64,000 bases of DNA, from assembly GCF_030463535.1 (NCBI RefSeq), contig NC_132878.1:21503925-21567924 (forward strand), written 5' to 3'. How positions within the stretch are numbered: the first letter of the stretch is position 1; every line of letters starts with the position of its first letter. This document shows, in pieces, positions 1 through 25,101 of the stretch. A program made the position numbers and the translations under genes. The notes under the pieces were generated by a model, which was given only the letters and a program-made list of their open reading frames with translations, did not search any database and was not told where the DNA came from. Source of the stretch: Salminus brasiliensis (taxonomy: Eukaryota; Chordata; Actinopteri; Characiformes; Bryconidae).

Positions 1-124
1 GTAAGTCTAGAATTTTAGGAACAGGAGGTTTAGGTTAAATAGGTTAATCTGTAAAGATCATTAATCATAGTCTGAATTGCTATTAACCTGCTCTCTTTCA
101 CTGATGATATTCTGAATTTTTTAG

Positions 125-323
125 AATTAAAGCTGAGAAAGAACGTCAGATGAGAGAGGAGGAAAGCAGAATGGAGCTTGTAAGGCAACAGGAGGAGAGC
201 AGGAGAGAGGTGGCTGAGATGGAGCACCTCATTCTGGAGCAGCTCAGGCTGGAGGCAAAGGATCATGAGGAAGAGGTGAACAGGAGAGAGCGAGCAAAGA
301 AAGTCAAAGAGACCAACTGGTAA
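125..323 (+). CDS. C-terminal exon of a coiled-coil protein (possible CCDC15), partial
   Basis: The window opens with gtaag, so base 1 looks like a splice donor and 1-124 a short intron ending in tttttag. From 125 an open frame (one base completing a codon, then 65 codons) runs to TAA at 321-323. It encodes a highly charged, Glu/Arg/Lys-rich helix with a coiled-coil look, containing REEESRMELVRQQEESRREV and ending KKVKETNW. A donor-like CTG|gtaact at 319/320 could instead splice to an exon at 1588, giving a different last 12 residues. I do not recognise the sequence itself. CCDC15 is suggested because it is the gene immediately upstream of SLC37A2 in human, in the same orientation. The protein being coding is fairly secure; its name is not. 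Confidence 0.6.
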
Positions 324-832
324 CTTTTAATGAATAGCAGACAGTGAAGAAAAGGTTTTGTGGTTTCCATGCTCTGAACATGAATGAATAGTTAATCAAA
401 TCGGTACATTTACACGAGTTCTCACCTTAGTCTGAATGTCGTTGATCAGTCAAGACATGTTTAGTGTTTGAAGTTTGCTTCTTGAGTCATAGAATCTCAT
501 ATACCAAAAATAATGTGTTTAAATGATTGCATACTTGCGTCAAAACACAAGTTGTTAAGTTAAAATCTCAATTAGACTTTGGAGTGTGCATTCTGGCATT
601 TTGGGACAGATCATCATTTATCACACGAGTTTGAGTAGAACTGACCTTTAACTCAAGTGTTCGCAAATGTCAAAACCTTTTCCAAAAAGTCAGCAAAAAA
701 AAATGCAACCTACTGTTTCCATCTGAAGATGGAACCACACAGTGCGAAACTTTTTTTAGTGCGAGTCTTTTTTACCATGCATGGCGTATACAATGAAAAA
801 TATGTATGCAATGTAAATATCAGCCACTAATA

Positions 833-1214
833 CAATATATAGACAAAGGTATTGGAACTGCTCATCCATTGTTTTCATCTAAAAAGGGTGATAAAGAGTT
901 GATCCTGCTTTTGCTGGAGTAACTGTCTGTACTGTACAGAGAATGCTTTCTACTAAATTTTGGAACATTGCTGTGAGGATTTGATGGCATTCAGTGACAA
1001 GAGTGTTGGTGAGGTCAGGATGTTGGATGATCACCACCCCACCTCATCCCAAAAGTATTGGATGGAGCACCTTCCAACACTCCAGAGAACACGGTTCCAC
1101 TGCCCCACAGATCAATATTTCTCCATTTTTCATCCAAGAGATTCATGTTTATTCTCTTTAGAGAGAGAATGCATTCATTAGAAGGGGTGTCCACAAACAT
1201 TTGAACATATACTG
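833..1214. mobile_element. TA-flanked non-autonomous DNA element (MITE)
   Basis: The left end (CAATATATAGACAAAGGTAT) and the reverse complement of the right end (CAGTATATGTTCAAATGTTT) form degenerate inverted repeats with TA dinucleotides on both sides (831-832 and 1215-1216). The interior ('ggtgaggtcaggatgttgg...catcccaaaagtattgg') resembles a very common fish repeat. No open transposase is present. The TA flanks point to the Tc1/mariner superfamily. It lies in the intron or 3' region of the coiled-coil gene. Confidence 0.65.
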
Positions 1215-1587
1215 TATTATACACCACTATAACCTTTCATGCTGAAGACTTAAACATGTATTGGTATATACCAATTACTACTTCTAGAAAAACTTCTAAA
1301 CCTGCAAAAAATAACTATTTTTAATTGATGCACTTCACTTAAGACGTGCCTCTAACAGTAGGCTATGAGGTGTCTTTAAAAACTAGCTTGTTTGTGACCT
1401 CAAGCATTTCACAATACTATGTGCTTTGTTTTTACATGAGTAAAACCTCCTGACCCCAAACCATCCCTGACCCAACACCTTCACCAGTTAGGTGGTTCAT
1501 TATCAGTCATCTGAAGTTCATGATCTTTTTTTTTTGTTTGTTTTTTGTTTTTTTCTTTACTCCCCCTCCCCCCCCTTTTCCCTGCAG

Positions 1588-1990
1588 GCTACACTCAGGC
1601 TCTGCACTCTGTCCTGCTGAGCTGTGACCTGAGCGAAGGCAGTGCTGGACACAGGAGCACCACGTGGAAAATCGCCTCCATGCATGCATCCCCTCAGAAG
1701 TGACCCCATGCACGGACCTCGCATTAAATTTTTCTAACGATGACTGGGTGTCAGGTTCACATACGGTACAATCAGGGCGTTACAGATACCTCAGCGTTCA
1801 GTGTGTTAGATTTGTCTGGATTTTGTAATTAACATGTTTAATATGGGTTTTACATCGTTATACAGATGCTCTGCTCTTGTACAGAAATGGAAAACAAAAT
1901 GTCCTCGTCTCTACCTGTTTTATCCAGTAAAGATGATAAAGTTCCCATATCATGAAACAATGGAATTATGTGAAATAAAGTTAGTGAATA
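1588..1990 (+). CDS. Probable alternative last exon and 3' UTR of the upstream coiled-coil gene
   Basis: A long pyrimidine tract (about 1555-1583) ends in ctgcag at 1587, a strong acceptor. Joined to the 125-319 exon, the frame reads TG|G CTA CAC and continues for LHSGSALCPAEL before TGA at 1625-1627. An AATAAA signal at 1974-1979 would end the transcript near 1995. If the exon at 125 reads through instead, its stop is at 321. Both forms are consistent with the sequence; RNA data would decide. Confidence 0.4.
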
Positions 1991-1999
1991 GAGTTAAAG

Positions 2000-4700
2000 T
2001 TTTAACCCAGTTGCACTCAGAATTCCTTCAGTCGCAAAAAAAGAGATATTGATTTAATTGTTTTTATACTGCCATGAAAATGAATTCATTTACATATATC
2101 CAACCATTCAGCCTCACCAATCAGAACAGAGCTTGTTTGCATACATTAGACATCTATAAGTCACAAAAGGGATAAAATGGGGTTGGAAATAGTTTTGTGA
2201 GAATTACAGTGTTTAGGCAATAAACTACACAAAAGTCAGATATGGACTTACTAAAACTAATTATAATATGAATAGATTAATTTATTTTTAATATTTGTTG
2301 AAGGTTTCATTGAAATTTGACTGTGTAGTTGTGTGAAGTGACGACTGTATACGGTTTCAATGAACAAAATAAAAAGTGTTTTTTTTTTTTTTTGCTTCAG
2401 CTGGTGGAATTAATTACTATTGATTGTTTCATCAATCAATATGGCCATTCACTCCCCTCTGAGCACTTATCAAAAGTAACCTTTAAACTGCTGCATGAAC
2501 CTTCAGGCACATTACAAGACTGTTGCTGAGCTAGCCACCTGCTGAACCGCTGCAGCTTAGAGGTCAATAAATCCTGGGGCAAAGGTCCAACTAGGAAATC
2601 TCTATTAGTCTCAAGACAGTGGAAATTAGGAAGTTGACCTCTCCTCTAGACATTTTTTTCCAGTCATGAATTAAGATTATTCATCTATGCATGCTCTGTT
2701 GTGGACAGTATGACCATGAATGGTCACAGTTGTTTCCTCTTGTTTGTGTGAGGACTACTGAGAGGAGGGTTACTTTCATGTATCTACTGTATTTACAATG
2801 TACTATTTAGCTAAGAAAAAAAAAAAATAATAATTAGCAGCTTTCCCCCGACTTACATAGCTTATCATCTGGCTTAGTGTTTATTTTCATTTATTTTATT
2901 AATTATTGTTTAAAATAAATAAAGAGCCCACCCATGACCATGACAAAGGTCAGTGAATAGATCTGGGTAGACTGGACTCCTCAGCAGTAGTGCCAATATT
3001 TCCACCATCTAATAAACAAATCTGATAAACAAAATAATAGATCATTCATAACTTTCAGGAAACCTGTTTGTGTGAATGCTGAGGGTAGAGATTTGCCTTC
3101 CACTTAGCCGGAAAGGCACAGTGAAGCCGGTACAGCCAATTAGCTAGCTTAGCTGTTTAGCTAACGTAGCTAACCTTTTTTGGACATTTTTTGTTTTTAG
3201 ATCTGCCAGGTCACACATCGACTTGTGACTGTAGAAGACTAGTTTGAACTTGAAACCCTGTTGCACAAATATAGCTGCAGATGTAAGAAAATCTGCTTCT
3301 TTAGCTAGCTAGCTGGTGGGATTGTAAAATCCCACCAGCAGCGGCAAGCTCAGCATTCATGTATTTTCCACTGCGTGTTGGTGTCCGGTCCAGACGAACA
3401 CGGCATTTTATTTATATTTTTATTTTTTACAGGATTTATTTAAACTGGATCTTCATTCACACATATCCGAGACGTATTTTGGATATTTATTTATTTATTT
3501 ATTTTTATTTCCTCCGTCTCCGCATTCCTCAAAATCTCTCCTTCCACTTTACAATGCAAAAAAACTGAGCCTGAGCATGACAGCCCAGCAGGGGGCGCTG
3601 GCGCCTTACAGCGTTTCAAATGCATCAAAGGAGCAGCGTACCGTCCAAAACACACATGAACACAGTAAGAGGACGAAGCACATTTTATAACAACCAAGAT
3701 TTCCTCACTGTGTGTATTTAATCAATAATTAGAGCTCGGTACGTTCTGTTACAGTGTAATGAAGGAGTGAACTCCTGTTAGTCTGCGCCGATCATGCATA
3801 AGTTAAGAGGATTCTCCACTTTGGAGAGCGTTGTCAGTGGTCTGACATGCTGTGCTTGTGTGGATGGGAGGCCAAAATGCAGAAAACATCGACATGTTTA
3901 GAATATCTGGATATGTGTGGACGGGGCCTGAGAACTGTGTCAGTGCTTGTGCTTCACGCAGTTTGTCTTTACTGCAGTGAGGTAAACGTGAATGACACTC
4001 TCAGACTCTAGGGGGAGCCCATGAGCAAACATTGCTCCCCCTACTGCGTTTATCATCTCAACCCAGTCTTAGCTCAGAATTATTTACATGAGGGAACTGG
4101 AAGATCATCCTTTTATGGTTCGTTTCTACATCTTTTTCAGCGTAAATGGATAAACTATGCTTTTCTCATTTCTTATTTTAGAAATTCTTAGTGAAATAAA
4201 AAAAAACTAAACTAGAAATTGGTGATCTTTCATGAACATGAAGCATTAACACGTGCATTATTTCACCTGAGATTCAGACCTTTTGATTATAAATGGAAAA
4301 ATTGTGTGGCTTGAAATTTTCTTTTTATGAATTTAGGATGTAAATGTATGTGAATGGAACCAGTCTAACCAGTCTGTTAAGAGTCTGTGAACTGGTTAAA
4401 ACAGCCTGAGCCCTGAAGCACACTGTTTTACGTTCATCTTAGGAAGGTTTTGGCCTGAAACATTACCAATCTCTATCTTTAACTACATCATTAGTGGAAA
4501 TATTACATACAGGGTGTCCTCAAGCAAACTAGTTTACAGTGTCTGTACTGCTTCTATACTAGACCATAGGCTGCTTTACCGCACTAGACTGTACTACAGT
4601 TACTATACCAATAAATGTAGTACTAAGGGCGTTGCACTATTTTGACACACTATTTAATATGGATTTCAACTGATACCTGATATCACTTTTTTTTTTTTTT
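2000..4700. other. Intergenic region between the coiled-coil gene and slc37a2
   Basis: No gene is visible. The stretch is AT-rich with short poly-A and poly-T runs, a GCTAGC/TTAGCTAAC-rich patch around 3140-3320 of the kind common in fish repeats, and ATTT runs near 3485-3510. The notable content is a perfect CTCF consensus at 3585 and a weaker opposing one near 4033. Short open frames here show no family resemblance and are treated as chance. Confidence 0.6.
3585..3599 (+). promoter_or_regulatory. Perfect CTCF-consensus site
   Basis: CCAGCAGGGGGCGCT matches the vertebrate CTCF core (CCASYAGRKGGCRSY) at all 15 positions. It sits in the intergenic space about 1.2 kb before the slc37a2 promoter, where an insulator would be expected. 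A weaker match in the opposite orientation (GCTCCCCCTACTGC, about 4034-4047) lies about 440 bases downstream. Binding is inferred from the motif alone. Confidence 0.6.
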
Positions 4701-4714
4701 TAAATTACAGCCGA

Positions 4715-5050
4715 ATTATGTCATGCAAATTTGGAAAATCGGAAATTCGGACTTCCCCTTTAAGAGAGCTGTTGTGTTTAGGGTGGTCCTCGAAAGGGTT
4801 AACCTTTCCCGCGGTGACGTCACCCATGGATCGCACTGGGTCTTGTGGTTCAGGTCTAAAGAAAAGCTCGGTCCAAACCTGCAGAGATCCTGAGAAGATC
4901 AGCGCCGGGACACCGACCTCGGACAGCAACCCAGACCTCATGTGACAGCAGGGTATTAATACCACCCACGTTTTTAGCCTTTCTTACTCACCGACTCCAG
5001 CCGACATGGAAAGCTCCGCGCCCGCAGGCTTTTCCACCTCCAGCACCTCA
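4715..5050 (+). promoter_or_regulatory. slc37a2: Putative slc37a2 promoter with full CRE
   Basis: The base composition changes here from AT-rich to GC-rich with many CpGs. A complete cAMP response element palindrome, TGACGTCA, is at 4815-4822, and the palindrome GGTTAACC is at 4797-4804. I see no clear TATA box. The first coding exon follows at 5433 with no obvious intron between, so transcription probably starts within about 4850-5200. An upstream ATG at 4826 opens a roughly 39-codon frame that could act as a uORF if transcription starts upstream of it. Confidence 0.45.
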
Positions 5051-5210
5051 GGAAGCAGGGCTAGAAGACACAGCTCGACCGCTTTAAATTAAAACAGCTT
5101 CAGGGACCGGCTTTAAACTGCAGGCTTCGGCTTATTTATTTTAATCGGAGATGCTCAAATTCATACAGCAGAGGAAAACACTAGAGTAGACACGGGGCTG
5201 GAGGTTACAG

Positions 5211-5250
5211 GCAGTCAGTCAGTCAGGCAGTCAGTCAGTCAGTCAGTCAG
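5211..5250. repeat. CAGT tetranucleotide microsatellite
   Basis: About ten tandem copies of CAGT, interrupted by GGCAGT variants, lie in the presumed 5' leader of slc37a2. Confidence 0.9.
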
Positions 5251-5432
5251 GCGGGGTTGTTTGTTTTTATCCACTCGTTTTAGGCATTTCAACGTTTTAC
5301 GTTTTTTTAATCGTATTTATATTTTTTTAATTAGGAGTAGTTGGTTTTAACTTTACCCGTCATGTCAAATAAGCACTAGCTTAGATATTTTGTACGAGTC
5401 GTAAAAAATAATACACCGGCCTGCTTGTGAAG

Positions 5433-19706
<14,274 letters not shown>

Positions 19707-19985
19707 GGTGCTTGCCGGACAACTGAATATCACACCTGCAGTGGAAAATCACTGCCAACAAACCCTACAGAAGAAGGGGACCACGGCCTGATCCATCAGA
19801 CAAAGCTGCCTTTTTTTTTTTTTTTAAATGCCCGCAGGCTCGGCCATTTTATTTGAATATGGTAACTGGACACTTTCATCTCTTTACACACCAGCAACGG
19901 AAACAAAGCCCGCAACGGAGGGATGAAATGCGATGATGAAGGGATGGTGGATCTCTGTAGTCTGGTGTAAAGACTGAGAGAACGG

Positions 19986-20028
<43 letters not shown>

Positions 20029-20140
20029 AGAGCTCCTCTGTTTGAACCCTGAATATTTTATCAATTATTTTTACCACTTTTATCAACAACCAATGATTAT
20101 TATACAGTATTATGATTTTTTTAAATCATTAAAATATGCC
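19707..20140 (+). other. slc37a2: 3' UTR of slc37a2
   Basis: Sequence after the TGA at 19704-19706 contains a poly-T run (19811-19825), a (GA)n tract at 19991-20025 and an ATTAAA signal at 20128-20133. Further AATAAA signals at 20452, 20632 and 20778 allow longer 3' ends. Which is used cannot be told from sequence. Confidence 0.6.
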
Positions 20141-20799
20141 AACAGTGCATACTACCTTTTTGTCGTACTCCTGTTTCTATAGTTTCTCCAGACCCGGGCC
20201 AAGACCCTGCAACACACACACTCACACATGCATGTCTACACACGCACGAACACAAACTGTTGATGGATTACACTCATATTTCTCCTCATTAAGTCAGGTT
20301 GGGGGTTTTTGCCACGTGAGTGTGTTCTCAAAGCTAACCAAGAGTAGCTCCATTCTGAATTCCTGGCACCCTTCTTGAAAAATAGAAAAAATGCTTTGAG
20401 TAAAATGTAACCAAAAAAAAACAAAGAAAGTATATGAGCACTTGTTTTAAAAATAAAAATCAACAGACCACTCTAGCCCTTTAAGTCATTTGTCCTAAAA
20501 TTATAAATAACATTTTAAAAATATTTTTTTTATTAAGACATTTTTTACCTTTTTTTTTCTTTCAGAAACAACAAAGGTTCTAAGAGACCTTTTGGTCAGC
20601 TGTACCAAAATGAATAACATTGAACACAAACAATAAATTAAAACATTTTCTATTTGTATTTTCTGCAATTCTGCAAAGGGAAATTGAAGGGGAAAAAGGA
20701 CAATCAATTTCATAGCATTTTGTTGGTTTAAGCAACTCATTCAAATAATTTTACTTTTGTTATTTAACTTTTTAAACAATAAAGACATGTTTTTATAGA

Positions 20800-21945
20800 C
20801 TTTTTGCTAACCTGTATCAAAATAATTGAAAGGGGAAACAAACTTTTCATAGTTTAGTTTTTTTTTTGTTGTTGTTGTTTTCTGACCAAAAGTAAATAAA
20901 TATCAACTGTTTTTTTTGGTTTTGTTTTGTTTTTTCAGATTTACACAGCCATCTTTGATTATCTTACCAGAAGATCTCAATTTGTTGGGCAGATTTTTGA
21001 GTGTCAGTCACTGAAGCTGTGGTTTTTACACTTACAAACACACAGGGAGTCTTTTCTTTATTATTTATTATAGTGACCCGGAGCACTCCAAAAATCTCAC
21101 CAGGGACTCTCTCTGTAAGCCAGTGCCCTCCAGTATTGTTATGGCTCCAGAGTTGTTGGTGTTTTTTCCGGAGTGGATATGTCATGGTGCTTTTAGCCCA
21201 GGGGAAAAGGCAGCTGCAGAGTGTGCTGAATTGAGTTTAAAGAGACTAACTGAGCTCAGCAGTTTTGACTAACTCACTCACCGCAGAGGCTTTACACCAT
21301 TTTGTCTGCTCTGGAGACAGCAGCACACCTCATTAGGCTGTTTAATACAGTTATAATAATGGAACTGATGTTCACTCTTCAGATTAAACACAGACTGTGT
21401 GATTTATGTGACTGTTCTCTTTTATAATGACAGATGCCCCCTTTAAGAACCATGCTCATGTACAGTAATGCTAAACATATCTGAACCTAACACATGCGTT
21501 AGGAGACACAAACCAGAAGTGGAATAACTCCGGTTTTTGAGGAGGAACATGGCAAAATCCCTTCCTCACAATGTAATGTCCAATAAATGCCATCTCTACC
21601 TTGTTTACGACAGTCTTCACCAACATCCACCTCCCTGTCACCCCCTTTAACTTGGAATCTCTCATTCCTGGCTCCACATATCAGAGGGGGCACTGGCTTC
21701 CTACCTGAACCTGAACTACCAGCCTAAAGGGAGTTCTCTCCCCTCTCTTAAGTCTTCTCTTCGTCATAAGCTGATGGCATGCTCCGAACAGGGTTTTTTT
21801 ATAGAAAGAAAAAACCTAAAATGGGGTCAGTGGGGTAAGATGACTTTCAGTGAATCTTATGCAGAATTTTATTCTTCAAGCTTTTTCAACTATATATAAA
21901 GTTCTGTGACAACTGTCTTGGTAAAGCTCGAAGACTAAATATGAT

Positions 21946-21982
<37 letters not shown>

Positions 21983-22730
21983 TATATATATGGTTGAAAA
22001 AGCTATAGACTAAGATTGTATGTGTATATCTGCATAAGATTGTATATATGAATATACATATATGAATATATGAATATATATATATGAAGCTTCTATCCTG
22101 TCAAGTTGTATTTCACTAGATTCATTAGAATAAGCTATGGTGGTAAAACGGAAACCCTTGAAATGTCAATTTTGTCTACTAATAGTGTTGTAAATTATGT
22201 TGTTATAGTTGTATTAATTGCATAATGATAAATAAATGAATTGTATTGTTGGTGGTGGCGGTGGTACCAAAGCCTTAATATTCAACATGTGATTGGTAAG
22301 TGTAAAAGACTGTTGCTCATTACAGAGCAGGACAGGTGTGCTGTTGGTCAGTAAAGTTATTTAATATGTTGGTTAGAGGAACACAAGCACACAGACCACA
22401 GGTTTAGTTGCTGGCTTCTGTGTAAACTCCAGACTCTTGTTTAGTTCCACCAGCAGCTTAACTGATTTACTTTAATGAAGGAGTGGTTAGATCAACTAGG
22501 TTTTGGATCAGAACTAAAAATACTGGACTTCCTCCAGCAAAGCTCTGAAAATAGTTCCTCTAGCACACCCATCTTATCATAATTTATTGTTGTTGTTTCA
22601 TTATTCATTCTAATAGAAAACAAACAACAGCACATAATTAATAATAGTAATAATAATAGTAACAATCACAATCATCTGCAAGGAATCAAGAGAGATAAGT
22701 ACTGATATCAGATGTGATCAGTCTTCCTCT
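20800..22730. other. Intergenic region between slc37a2 and pde9a
   Basis: No convincing gene is seen. Content includes poly-T patches, a TA-rich microsatellite cluster at about 21948-22090 and an AAT/AAC-rich patch near 22620-22670. Short open frames on both strands show no recognisable domains. Confidence 0.6.
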
Positions 22731-22938
22731 CTTGCTGAACCAGTTCCTTGGCAACCTGTGAGTAGGGGGAGGGATGTTGAAGTGCTTGGGTCGAGGCTCC
22801 TCCCAACCTGCTGCTGCCCACGTCCCGCACTTCCCTCAGCATCTCTGAGTTTAAAACCTGGGGAAGGTGGAAGGCAAATGCACATGTGGGTCAGCCGCCA
22901 CCGCAGTGACCTCTCCTCATCTGCTAGCTTTTCTTGAG
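22730..22938 (+). promoter_or_regulatory. pde9a: Putative pde9a promoter and non-coding first exon
   Basis: A locally GC-richer block contains CTCCTCCC and CCCACGTCCC elements and a TATA-like TTTAAAA at about 22851-22857. A donor-like CTTGAG|gtcagt at 22938/22939 could end a non-coding exon 1. The matching acceptor would be the strong pyrimidine tract ending in ttttag at 24161, immediately upstream of the start-codon exon. This is inference from motif layout only. Confidence 0.3.
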
Positions 22939-24206
22939 GTCAGTACAGCCAGGCCGTCTGACGGTTCTTCTGTTACTTTAAAAGCTGTTTGATGTGCAAT
23001 TGTTTTGACGCCACATGTCTCTTCTTAGGGCAGTTCTTCAAAGGGTTATTGTCATTTATCTTGTAAAAAGAACAATTTGCTGTCAACATTTTGTTTGTTT
23101 GTTTGTTTTTGTTTTTTTATTATTATTTATTTATTTTTATTATTTTTTTTTGGGGGGGGGGTGCAAGCTTTTTAATCTCTGTCCTAAGGTTTGTAAGTAG
23201 TTTCTGTCTGCCTGGTAATGGTTTTTTTCTATTTTATTCAAATATTCTTTATTTCAAATCTTTCTTTCTTTGGTTTGCAGAAAAAAAACTTGACCATATC
23301 TGGCACCACTTTTTAATTGGTATTCTCAACTCTTTCAAGTCTTTTCTTTAGATGTCTTGTGAGATTTTTCTTCTGAGAGTTCTTCTGTAAGTTGTTTTCT
23401 GAAGGAAATGTAGCATGTGTTTGCTACCATCCTTTGATAGAATGATACCGTACTATCATTCCATTTTTAATTTCTCAAGGTATTCTTGTATCAATTGTTT
23501 TAGTTGTCTTTAGATTTGTCCAGATCTTTATCAGCCTTTCTAATATTTTCATTGGTTTTGAAAAGAAAACAATTCTTCAATTGTTTAAGTTATTTTCAAG
23601 TGTTTACACCTTTTTTCTTTATCTATCTTTTATTTATTTTTTTGAAGTCCTGTCTTTATGTTTCAGGAAAATACGTTTCATGTCTCAAGTATTTTCTTTT
23701 GATGTCTTCTGGTTTTCTGCAAAGTTCTCCAGTAATTCCCTTTAGTCCTTTTTGTTTTGTTTGTTTTCTGACAGGCAGCTGTAATTAATACAATTCATTT
23801 TTTTCAAGGTAAATTTTTGTTATCTTCTAATTTTGTTTCATTTGTTTTTTTTTTGCATTTTTTCCAACATTTTCTTATGATTCTGAAAGTACATAGTTAT
23901 GCAAAGGTGTGGGCATTATATTGTTTATCTCAGTGTAAATAAGTTTGCGTCTTCCTAACCTTTGCACAAGTATAATTACTGTTTAGTAGCTTAACTTAAC
24001 GTATTGGGAAAAAGAAATGGATGTGGCATGTGCAGAAGTAATGGCACATTAAATATGTTTTACAGCTTTTCTTTTAGTTTTCTAAAATAATTGGTAAATA
24101 GTTAATTTTTCATTTTATTTTCTTAAATTATAGATTTTTTTCATTTTTGTCACCTTTTTAGGCCTTTACCTGTATCAGGTGCTATACGATCCAGACAAAG
24201 GTCATA

Positions 24207-25062
24207 ATGGGCTCCAGCTCCTCATCCTATGCCCCTAAAACCGTCTACCTGGACGTAGACGGGAAAGTTCAGAGGGTGAGTCTCTTTAAAGAACCGGATT
24301 TTATAACTACAATTGAATCTGCTATGACCATCTGTCCTCACTGATAGTGGTGGTCTAATGTCTCTGTATAAATGTTTCACTATCCATAAAATATTTATAA
24401 TCAAATGTTCTCCAATGTGTTACCAAGCAGGCTTAGAATGGAGGTCCTGTCTGAGAACAAGTTTGATTACATTACATGCTGTGTGTGTTAATAGGCACAA
24501 TGCAGCATCAGCTTTCTTCATGCTGGCACTTATGTGGTTTGCTGGTGTTAAAAATACTGCGAGGATCATTGTGAGTCGCAGGTGTCTGTGACATTTACAA
24601 GTAGCCGCGTCACCTGCAGAGAGCGACTTGATTACTCCCAGATCCTGTAGGCTCTCAGTGGGCCTTCTTTACAAGTGTACAGTGATTTATTTTAACAGAG
24701 AAACAGATTATTCATCTGCAGCTTTTCTTGAGGTTAGTAGTGCTCTATAATCGATATAGTTATTTTATTTGGTTTTCAGAAGGAAAGCGAGCTGTATCTG
24801 GCACTAACTTTCCTTTTTAATATTATTTTTATCTCCAATAATTCCTTTTTTTCTGAAAGAAAAAACTTCTTACAGTGTATACTTTTGTATTTTTTAAAGT
24901 CTTTTACTTCATTTTCATCTCTCATATCCTAAACGTGGGTTTATCAACTTCTTATTCTTAATTCCACATGATATTCTTAAGTATTTACAGGTTTTCTCAT
25001 ATTTGGGTTTGGGTTTTTTGTTTTGTTGGCTGCATCAATACAATTCTACATTTTATCAAGTG

Positions 25063-25101
<39 letters not shown>

